This document shows positions 1 to 5,113 of a stretch of DNA of 11,795 bases, piece after piece. Source of the DNA: an uncultured Oscillospiraceae bacterium (GTDB lineage Bacteria; Bacillota; Clostridia; Oscillospirales; Acutalibacteraceae); assembly GCA_900543305.1 (NCBI GenBank), contig UQQZ01000078.1, positions 1 to 11,795 on the forward strand, given 5' to 3'. Position numbers and translations under genes: made by a program. Under the pieces are notes generated by a model, which saw only the letters and a list, made by a program, of their open reading frames with translations, was not told the origin of the DNA and made no database searches. Numbering within the stretch: the stretch's first letter is position 1; every line of letters begins with the position of its first letter.

Positions 1-21
1 CAGGCGCCGGGGGGCAGGGGT

Positions 22-609
22 TTATCCCCTGGCAGCCGAGTTCCCAGTGGCTTCTGAGCGGGGCCCTTCTTTCACTTTCCGGTAGAAGGTGGCCTTGCTC
101 ATCCCCAGCCGCCTGGAAGCTTCCGCTGCGGTGAGTTCCCCTCGCCTCCACCGGGCCACAATCTCCTGGAAGCCGGGGTGCGTCAGTGGTTTCCTGCCCT
201 TGTACCTGCCCTGCTGCTTGGCAATCTCAATGCCCTCCCGCTGCCGCTGGAGGATGTACTCCCGTTCCAGCTCCGCCACAGCCCCAAAGACCGTGAGCAT
301 AAACTTGCCTGTGGGCGTGGTGGTGTCGATGGCCTCCTTCTTGGAGACAAATTCCACCCCTTTGGCGGACAGCTGCTCCATAAGGTTCAGCAGGTCTCGT
401 GTGTTACGGGCAAACCGGCTGATGGACTCCACAATCACGGTGTCGCCCCGCCGGACGTAGGCTATCATCTTCTTCAGCTCCGGGCGGTCGGTGTTCTTTC
501 CACTGGCCTTGTCGATGTACAGTTCCTCCACGCCCAGCTGTTCCATCATCACCTCCTGGCGGATGGTGTTCTGCTCCTGGGTGCTCACCCGGATATAGCC
601 GATTTTCAT
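22..609 (-). CDS. Serine recombinase (resolvase/invertase family)
   Basis: A 195-aa small serine recombinase that would cut and rejoin DNA at paired sites through a 5'-phosphoserine link. The N-terminal catalytic domain carries YIRVS with the nucleophile Ser9 and Arg7. TDRPEL (residues 40-45) and SISRFARN (62-69) supply the conserved arginines. A long E-helix (about 102-128) holds the dimer. A C-terminal helix-turn-helix (about 157-180, LTAAEASRRLGMSKATFYRK) binds DNA. Length and order fit the Pin/Hin/Tn3-resolvase type, not the large serine integrases. The ATG at 609 was chosen because AAGGAGGTGG stands just before it; a TTG at 633 would add 8 residues ahead of the conserved start. It lies 133 bp downstream of the BRCT gene, and that gap holds repeated motifs that could be its sites. 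Family assignment is firm; whether it resolves, inverts or integrates is unknown. Confidence 0.93.
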   Translation of the reverse strand: MKIGYIRVSTQEQNTIRQEVMMEQLGVEELYIDKASGKNTDRPELKKMIAYVRRGDTVIVESISRFARNTRDLLNLMEQLSAKGVEFVSKKEAIDTTTPTGKFMLTVFGAVAELEREYILQRQREGIEIAKQQGRYKGRKPLTHPGFQEIVARWRRGELTAAEASRRLGMSKATFYRKVKEGPRSEATGNSAARG

Positions 610-623
610 GTTCCACCTCCTTG

Positions 624-726
624 CCTGTCTCAATAGGGTGGCCGCGAGCCAAAAGAGGTCTCAAAATCTGGGATTCCATCCTATTGAAACACATTTTCCC
701 TGTCTCACATGGGTATAGCCTATTGA
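624..726. repeat. Repeated CCTATTGA and GTCTCA motifs upstream of the recombinase
   Basis: The gap between the recombinase and the BRCT gene holds three copies of one octamer: CCTATTGA at 680-687 and 719-726, and its complement TCAATAGG at 630-637. It also holds three copies of GTCTCA (627-632, 658-663, 702-707), two of them within the 9-mer CCTGTCTCA (624-632, 699-707). The mixed direct and inverted layout just upstream of a serine recombinase is what a resolution or inversion site, or an autoregulatory operator, would look like. No clear -35/-10 pair was found here. The function is inferred. Confidence 0.5.
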
Positions 727-742
727 GGCGCCCCGCTGCCCG

Positions 743-1033
743 TTACAGAAGAAGCATGGTGAGGAACTCCCGTTCCGACAGGACAGGAATCCTCAAGGCA
801 ATGGCCTTGTCCAGCTTGGCACCGGGCTTGTCTCCCTTAACCAGGTAATCCGTTTTCTTGGTGACCGTCCGCTTGACAATAGCCCCACGACTGAGAAGCT
901 GCTGGTGCGCCTCTTTCCGGGTAAAGCGCCACAGCTTCCCTGTGATCACCACCGTCTTGCCCGCCAGAGGGCTGGGCTTTCTTTCATACATCACCATGTC
1001 CCCCATGGGATAGGCTTTCCGCATTTCCTCCAT
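743..1033 (-). CDS. Stand-alone BRCT domain protein (LigA-type)
   Basis: A 96-aa protein made almost entirely of one BRCT domain (about residues 23-95). It matches the C-terminal BRCT of NAD-dependent DNA ligase: GKTVVITGKLWRFTRKEA (25-42), the glycine turn SRGAIV, then KKTDYLVKGDKPGAKLDKA and the terminal PVLSEREFL. In LigA this domain binds DNA and phosphate ends; no ligase catalytic part is present here, so it is probably a DNA-end or nick-binding accessory. The ATG at 1033 is preceded by GAGGAGG, which overlaps the end of the upstream gene (stop at 1043), so the two are translationally linked. It is the last gene of the minus-strand cassette. Small BRCT proteins of this type occur in phage and plasmid-like elements; the exact role is unknown. 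Confidence 0.85.
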   Translation of the reverse strand: MEEMRKAYPMGDMVMYERKPSPLAGKTVVITGKLWRFTRKEAHQQLLSRGAIVKRTVTKKTDYLVKGDKPGAKLDKAIALRIPVLSEREFLTMLLL

Positions 1034-1042
1034 GTCGCCTCC

Positions 1043-1783
1043 TCAACTGGCCTGGGTGAACACCGGCTCCACATCGGCGGCGTTGACAAACTCCATGAAC
1101 TGTTTCCCAAACTCCCTGGCTTTGGCGGCAGTCTCCTGGTCCAGGATTTGCACCGCATCGAAGTGGAACAGAGCATAGGGCTTCCCCTCCCGGCTGGTGG
1201 ATTTTTCCAAGGTGATCTTTGTCACCACACTGCTCAGGGGCGTCATCCGGCTGATGAGGCGGGTGGTATACTTGAGAAAAATCTTCTTGCTGGTCACAGG
1301 CACCCGCACTAGGAGCGGAAACACGCTGCCCGGACGGAGCAGGAACAGCAGCACCGATTCTTTACACGCCTTTGCCGGGGACTCCCCATCTTTGCTGCCG
1401 AAGTCGTTGAAGGGGCAGTGGGCGCAGGCTTTTCCGTCCTGGGAAATAAGGCTGTCCTTGCTCAGGCAGGTGGGCGGCATCCCCTCCACCGGGTCGGGCG
1501 TAGCCCAGTAGGCCCTGGGGGTCATGTAGTCCAGGATGATGCCGGTGAGCTCCTTTTCCGCCTCCTCCCCAGAGAGCCCCGGCACGGAAAATACCGTGGA
1601 GCCGCCGGAAGGGGATTTGACCATGTCAAACAGCTGAAAGGACAGGGGCTGACGCTTTAAGTTCTCCTGGATGAGTTCCAAGGCGTTGCTGGTGAGGGCC
1701 AGGTACTGGGAAGTGCCCGGCTCCCGTTCAGACAATGCTTGGACTTTGGTGTTCATGCGGGTCTTTAAATTGGTGGCATCCAT
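1043..1783 (-). CDS. Conserved element protein with Cys cluster; possible ssDNA-binding/annealing partner
   Basis: A 246-aa protein of no named family that I can assign with certainty. Four cysteines (106, 120, 123, 140) form a C-x13-C-x2-C-x16-C cluster around CAHCPFNDFGS, likely a zinc site. It is followed by a beta-rich stretch (about 143-210) with hydrophobic runs such as FLLRPGSVFPLLVRVP and SSVVTKITLEK. No membrane segment or signal peptide is seen. The ATG at 1783 has AGGAGG placed inside the last codons of the exonuclease gene (stop at 1788), 4 bp away, so the two are probably co-translated. In phage recombination modules the gene next to a YqaJ exonuclease usually encodes an annealing or ssDNA-binding protein. 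That is the basis for the suggested role, which is inference from position only. Confidence 0.75.
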   Translation of the reverse strand: MDATNLKTRMNTKVQALSEREPGTSQYLALTSNALELIQENLKRQPLSFQLFDMVKSPSGGSTVFSVPGLSGEEAEKELTGIILDYMTPRAYWATPDPVEGMPPTCLSKDSLISQDGKACAHCPFNDFGSKDGESPAKACKESVLLFLLRPGSVFPLLVRVPVTSKKIFLKYTTRLISRMTPLSSVVTKITLEKSTSREGKPYALFHFDAVQILDQETAAKAREFGKQFMEFVNAADVEPVFTQAS

Positions 1784-1787
1784 CTTC

Positions 1788-2744
1788 TCAACCTCCTAGG
1801 GAGCGCACGGTCTTGATAGCAAACCGGCGGTACGATGTTTGACTGGCATACTTCTTAAACAATGTGGGGTGCTCGGCTTTGAGGGTCTTGGTATCCAGCC
1901 GCTCTTGAGTGACGCTTTTCCAGGTAACAACCCTGTTCCCGGCTGTGCCTATCTCATGGTCTCCCAGCATCTCCTTGAGCAAGTTCTCCGCCTCCTGCTT
2001 CCGGGCGGTGACTTTCTCCAGCTGCCGGCAGGCCTCATCGTACTGGGAGAGCAGCTCCTGGGCTTTCCCCGGCAGGGCGATTTCAGACTGAGGAACGCTG
2101 TTGGGAAACCGTTCGGCAAGGAATCTGGCGGAAGCGTTGGAACCATCCAGGGCCGGGGGCGTACCCTTTTGCACATGACGCCAGAAATCCTCTTCCAGGG
2201 AGAGGAGCATGGCGATCAGTTCCTCGTCCCGCTCCACAAACTTCCAGCGGAAAGCATTGCCGCCGATGAGCACAGCGATGTAGGCCCCCTGATAGCCGGT
2301 CGCCGCCATGTAGTGCTGGATCTGGATCATGTACTCGTCCGGGATGGAATCCTCCCACTCCCCCGCCTTATATGCCGAAGCTGTTTTGGCTTCAAAGATG
2401 CAGGGGCCGTGGAGATCGTCCTCACAGAGGCCATCCACATTGGCAAGCATAAAGGGGTGCTCCTGGCTTTGGTAGATCACCGTGGGTTTCGTCACCTGGA
2501 TGCCCGTCCGCTTGATGAATTCCTCCCGTACCAAAGATTCCAGCAAATTGCCCCAGTAGGCCGCCTCCCCCGCTTCTTGGGAAGGCAGCTGGCCGGTTTT
2601 CTCCATCCACAACTCCACCGGGGATTTGTACCGGCTGACCCCACAGACCACTGAGGCGTCCGACCCGCCGATCCCGGCCTTCCGGTATTCCAGCCAATCC
2701 TCATAGGGAAGATTCCCGGTGGATACCAACACGTTCGCTGTCAT
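1788..2744 (-). CDS. YqaJ-family phage-type recombination exonuclease
   Basis: A 318-aa nuclease of the YqaJ / lambda-exonuclease superfamily, expected to resect double-stranded DNA ends to give single strands for annealing. Visible family marks are the N-terminal GIGGSDAS (24-31), WGNLLESLVREEF (64-76) with a conserved Glu, NVDGL (102-106) with the metal-binding Asp104, the FEAKTA motif (E118, K120) and the following QIQHYM helix. A coiled-coil-like stretch follows (about 225-260), then a basic C-terminus. The ATG at 2744 is preceded by GGAGG at 6 nt. The first 44 bases overlap the 3' end of the sigma-like gene in another frame. The gene sits in a tightly packed cassette, directly followed by a candidate ssDNA-binding partner. 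Confidence in the family is high; the catalytic direction was not tested. Confidence 0.9.
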   Translation of the reverse strand: MTANVLVSTGNLPYEDWLEYRKAGIGGSDASVVCGVSRYKSPVELWMEKTGQLPSQEAGEAAYWGNLLESLVREEFIKRTGIQVTKPTVIYQSQEHPFMLANVDGLCEDDLHGPCIFEAKTASAYKAGEWEDSIPDEYMIQIQHYMAATGYQGAYIAVLIGGNAFRWKFVERDEELIAMLLSLEEDFWRHVQKGTPPALDGSNASARFLAERFPNSVPQSEIALPGKAQELLSQYDEACRQLEKVTARKQEAENLLKEMLGDHEIGTAGNRVVTWKSVTQERLDTKTLKAEHPTLFKKYASQTSYRRFAIKTVRSLGG

Positions 2745-3009
2745 ACGTTTCCTCCAATCTGTACGGTTTTGGGATGTTTCTCAACTCCTCCCTTAGCTTC
2801 CGGTAAAGGTAGGGGCGCAGCGGGCCAAAGCTGGAATCGTACTCCTCTACCGAGAGAATCAGGCACAGGGCTAGATTCTGGTAGAGATCGTCGTACTCCA
2901 GCCGGATGTGACGGACCCATCTGCGGTTGCGGCGGAGCACGGTATCGATGCAGCATAGGTTCTCCTCCACCACCCGGTTGCGCTGGGCAATGGAATACTT
3001 GTCTTTCAT
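2701..3009 (-). CDS. Sigma-70 region-2-like small protein
   Basis: A 102-aa protein resembling region 2 of sigma-70 factors alone. RNRVVEENLCCIDTVLRR (10-27) corresponds to regions 1.2/2.1, LEYDDLYQNLALCLILSVEEYD (37-58) to the core-binding DLxQ helix, and FGPLRPYLYRKLREELRNI (61-79) to regions 2.3/2.4. Region 4, which reads the -35 element, is absent, so it may work as an anti- or co-sigma, a core-binding decoy or a partial sigma. The ATG at 3009 is chosen because AAAGGAG precedes it and because it overlaps the upstream stop as ATGA; an upstream start at 3066 would lie inside the Cys-rich gene. Such truncated sigma-like genes are common in Clostridia conjugative elements. The activity is unknown. 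Confidence 0.75.
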   Translation of the reverse strand: MKDKYSIAQRNRVVEENLCCIDTVLRRNRRWVRHIRLEYDDLYQNLALCLILSVEEYDSSFGPLRPYLYRKLREELRNIPKPYRLEETYDSERVGIHRESSL

Positions 3010-3209
3010 GAGGTTTCTCTCCTTTCGAAACGGGGCGTCCAGAACCGGCAGTAATCGGTGTTCCATCCCTCGTAATACCGGGGGAACGAGTAAGGACGGG
3101 CGTTGTAGTGTGGGTTGCAGCAGTGCTGCCGCAGTTTCCGGCAGGGCAGTCTGGATTCCCGGTCTTTGGTTTCATACGAATAAAGGCAAAGGTCACAGTG
3201 TTTCTTCAA
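3006..3209 (-). CDS. Cys-rich mini-protein, possible zinc-binding
   Basis: A small protein of about 67-69 aa with cysteines in a CDLC pair near the N-terminus, a second group (C..HCC) in the middle and one late Cys, consistent with a treble-clef or ribbon-like metal site. I do not recognise the family. The start is ambiguous. An ATG at 3215 lies only 1 nt after AGGAGG, too close for normal initiation. A TTG two codons further in (3209) has a 7-nt spacer, so TTG is preferred here. It is placed 5-11 bp after the DpnD/PcfM-like gene and overlaps the sigma-like gene by 4 bp (ATGA), which indicates translational coupling in one operon. Confidence 0.6.
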   Translation of the reverse strand: MKKHCDLCLYSYETKDRESRLPCRKLRQHCCNPHYNARPYSFPRYYEGWNTDYCRFWTPRFERRETS

Positions 3210-3220
3210 AGACATCCCTC

Positions 3221-3418
3221 CTAAATAGAAAAGGGCCGGGGTACTGGTTCCCCGGCTTTCTCAGCGTCAATTTTCACATCGCTGAAATCATCAGCTTCCA
3301 AAACAATCTTCCCGGCACGGTACCGGCTGCGAACGGCATCCTTGGCTGTATAGGCGTCCTCCGCTTCCACCGCCACCACCCGGACAAGGGTTTCCCGAAT
3401 CGTGACATTCCACCGCAC
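3221..3418 (-). CDS. DpnD/PcfM-like small protein
   Basis: A 65-aa protein. Its N-terminal 50 residues match the DpnD/PcfM C-terminal domain pattern: a beta strand WNVTIRETLVRVVAVEA, a helix AYTAKDAVRSRYRAGKI, then IVLEADDFSDVKID. The family is found next to phage, plasmid (PcfM of pCF10) and restriction (DpnD) genes; its function is not established. It starts with GTG at 3418, because a TAA lies two codons upstream and no ATG is available. The only upstream purine stretch, AGGGGGGA, is about 12 nt away, so initiation may be weak. It follows DUF932 by 37 bp and precedes the Cys-rich mini-protein by a few bases. Confidence 0.75.
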   Translation of the reverse strand: MRWNVTIRETLVRVVAVEAEDAYTAKDAVRSRYRAGKIVLEADDFSDVKIDAEKAGEPVPRPFSI

Positions 3419-3455
3419 AGCTTACCAGTCCCCCCTAGTAGATTGGAGCAGCCTG

Positions 3456-4388
3456 TCACGCTGCCAGCACCAGCTCATAGGCCTTGTCGATGAGCGGATT
3501 GCCCTCCATGGTGCGGGCGAACAGGTTTTCCCGGTAGTTGGCAGTCTCCCGCAGGGGCTTGGCATGGGTGGCAAAGTCGCTGACGGCGTTGAGGAACCGG
3601 TAGGCGTTCTTCCCCACGTGGCGGAGATCCGGGGCCTCAAAATACCGGCGCTTCATATCTTCCCGCAGGCGGGTCATGTTCTTCCGATGGGTGTCTGTGG
3701 GCTGGTCGTCCATGGGCAGGAGCAGGTCGATGTAGTCCAGCACCTTCTGGTCGGAGAGTTTGATCTTGGACAGACGGGAGAACTCCATCCCCAGCTGGCC
3801 CATGTATTTTTCCGCCAAGAGCAGGGTGTTGTGTGCCTCGTCCATTTTCCCGGCCAGATCGCCCACGTGGATGGTAGACCACACCCGCTTGGCAGAAGCC
3901 AGGGCCAGGTTCAGGGTGTTCTGGCACACCACCCGGACGGGGGTCATGGCCACCTTGATGGACCCGCTGCCGTCGTGGGAGTTGCTGAACACCAGGTAGG
4001 GCTCCACCTGGTCCCCCTCGATGATGTATTTATCCGGCAGTTTGGCAAGAAGCCATATCTTCCTGCCGTTTTGCAGGGAACCGGCGGTTTCGTACTTCAC
4101 CCCCTCCCCCAGCAGCGCGTCGGTAAAGGCAAAGGCTTCGGCGTTCTGTACCACCCGGTACCGGTCGGTGACCACCCCCAGCACCTGGTTGTCCACATCC
4201 CGGAGATTGGCCTTGTACCCGGAGATCTCCACGCCACCCCTGGTCTTGATGGGCTGCTGGACCACGTTCCAGTTAAGGCCAGACAGCCGCAGGGCTTCCT
4301 CCGAACTGGGGGCTGCTTCCACCCGGACGCCCAGACCGTGCCAAGGAGCTTGACGGACATAGAACATAGATTCCACATTAGCTGCCAT
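3456..4388 (-). CDS. DUF932 phage/plasmid-related protein
   Basis: A 310-aa member of the DUF932 (phage/plasmid-like TIGR03299) family. The family mark PWHGLG lies at 15-20. It is followed by the typical beta-rich core (YKANLRDVDNQVLGVVTDRYRVVQN), the central PYLVFSNSHDGSGSIKVAMTP and VRVVCQNTLNLAL, and a helical C-terminus. Members lie in phages, plasmids and integrative elements beside recombination genes; the biochemical role is unknown. The ATG at 4388 has AGGAGG with an 8-nt spacer. It is the first long gene of the minus-strand cassette. A strong terminator hairpin lies 32 bp upstream of it (4427-4452), with no convincing promoter between, so expression probably depends on read-through from upstream. 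Confidence 0.9.
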   Translation of the reverse strand: MAANVESMFYVRQAPWHGLGVRVEAAPSSEEALRLSGLNWNVVQQPIKTRGGVEISGYKANLRDVDNQVLGVVTDRYRVVQNAEAFAFTDALLGEGVKYETAGSLQNGRKIWLLAKLPDKYIIEGDQVEPYLVFSNSHDGSGSIKVAMTPVRVVCQNTLNLALASAKRVWSTIHVGDLAGKMDEAHNTLLLAEKYMGQLGMEFSRLSKIKLSDQKVLDYIDLLLPMDDQPTDTHRKNMTRLREDMKRRYFEAPDLRHVGKNAYRFLNAVSDFATHAKPLRETANYRENLFARTMEGNPLIDKAYELVLAA

Positions 4389-4420
4389 TGTACGTACCTC
4401 CTGTTAAGTTAAAATGAAAT

Positions 4421-4452
4421 GAAAAGAAGGGCTCCCTCCACAGGGAACCCTT
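4421..4452 (-). terminator. Intrinsic terminator or attenuator before DUF932
   Basis: Read on the minus strand, AAGGGTTCCCT pairs with AGGGAGCCCTT (11 bp, one G-U) around a GTGG loop and is followed at once by CTTTTC. This is a textbook rho-independent terminator. It lies between the small peptide gene (stop at 4466) and DUF932 (start 4388), in the same orientation as both. Either it ends transcripts from upstream or it acts as an attenuator for the cassette. Confidence 0.85.
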
Positions 4453-4465
4453 CCTTTGCTTGATG

Positions 4466-4585
4466 CTACAGTATGTTGTTGGTGACGCTATCCTCCTCCA
4501 TTTCTGCGACGCCCTGCAAGGCGGCCAGTACCACCGTAGCCACCAGCAGGATGATTTTGAAGATATGATTTTTTGCCAAATACAT
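4466..4585 (-). CDS. 39-aa hydrophobic leader-like peptide
   Basis: A short open frame with a basic N-terminus (K5, H7, K10), one hydrophobic segment (IILLVATVVLAAL, about 11-23) and an acidic tail (EMEED). It could be a small single-span membrane protein, a cleaved leader or a type-I-toxin-like peptide; no family is recognised. GGGAGG stands 1 nt before the ATG at 4585, too close, while a TTG at codon 3 (4579) has a 7-nt spacer and is a good alternative start. It lies directly upstream of the terminator hairpin, like a leader peptide in an attenuator. GC content and the clean Shine-Dalgarno support coding, but the evidence is modest. Confidence 0.5.
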   Translation of the reverse strand: MYLAKNHIFKIILLVATVVLAALQGVAEMEEDSVTNNIL

Positions 4586-5036
4586 TCCTCCCTTCGCTTT
4601 GCGTTCTAAAGAGAGAATATATCATTAAAGGTGGAGGAGATGCTGTGAGAGGGGAACGGCTGGTGAACCTACCCTACGTTCGTTCATTCGTTCATCTAGC
4701 CAAGCAGGGTATATGGTAGCCGTTAACGCTCATTTTCCACTCCTGAGATAGTGACCTTTGCGAACGAACGAATGAACAAACCATCCCCTTTCAAGGGATA
4801 TTTCGCTGCGCTCACTGGCTCTGGAGTATTACACATAGAGCTGAGCGAAAAAAACGGAATCCACACTCTCTTTCTCGTCTCCTTTATTTCTGTGCCCTAG
4901 GCAGTTTGCCCGTGGCACATTTGCCGCCTTTCCAGGAGTGCTTCCATGCCGCAGTGTGACAAAACAACCGCCGTCTAAAATGGCCCGCCTGTTGATTGGG
5001 CCATAGCAAACGTACGACTCTGATAACCTTAAAAAG
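4586..5036. other. Non-coding stretch with multiple inverted repeats (possible oriT, origin or regulatory zone)
   Basis: I see no convincing gene here. Three sets of symmetry stand out. (1) GTTCATTCGTTC (4682-4693) and its complement GAACGAATGAAC (4766-4777), both inside 4-bp-step repeats of GAAC/GAAT. (2) TTTCGCT (4801-4807) with AGCGAAA (4844-4850), enclosing GCTCT (4818-4822) and AGAGC (4837-4841). (3) TGTGCC (4891-4896) with GGCACA (4914-4919), enclosing GGCA and TGCC with balanced 3-nt internal loops. Such a cluster between two operons of an element fits a transfer origin, a replication origin with iterons or regulator sites. No known nic consensus was found, so the role is open. Confidence 0.5.
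4616..4624 (-). promoter_or_regulatory. Candidate extended -10 promoter for the minus-strand cassette
   Basis: On the minus strand TGATATATT gives an extended -10 (TGn then TATATT) about 30 bp upstream of the small peptide start. No good -35 hexamer lies 16-18 bp upstream, which is tolerated for extended -10 promoters. It is the best candidate start for transcription through the peptide, the terminator and the DUF932-BRCT genes. Confidence 0.4.
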
Positions 5037-5071
5037 TGGCCGCAGATCGTCATTGGAACGATCCGCAGCCA
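5037..5071 (-). terminator. Intrinsic terminator after the GH5 gene
   Basis: On the minus strand TGGCTGCGGATCGT pairs with ACGATCTGCGGCCA over 14 bp (two G-U pairs) around a 7-nt loop, followed by CTTTTTAAGG. It lies 42 bp after the GH5 stop codon and ends the DUF6076-GH5 unit. A weaker hairpin, TGGCCC/GGGCCA (4981-5003), follows and may be a back-up. Confidence 0.9.
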
Positions 5072-5113
5072 TTTCCCATTCTTTTTCAGGTTCTAGGGGA
5101 GAAAGCTCCCGGC

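Noticed and set aside
15..31. Terminator after the serine recombinase
   Set aside because: CAGGGG/CCCCTG forms a 6-bp hairpin that overlaps the stop codon, but it is not followed by a T-run on the minus strand.
1839..2654. Plus-strand open frame opposite the YqaJ exonuclease gene
   Set aside because: Antisense shadow; the minus strand carries the conserved GGSD and ExK motifs.
3402..4412. Plus-strand open frame of 336 codons opposite DUF932
   Set aside because: It is the antisense shadow of DUF932, with no motif and no plausible ribosome binding site.
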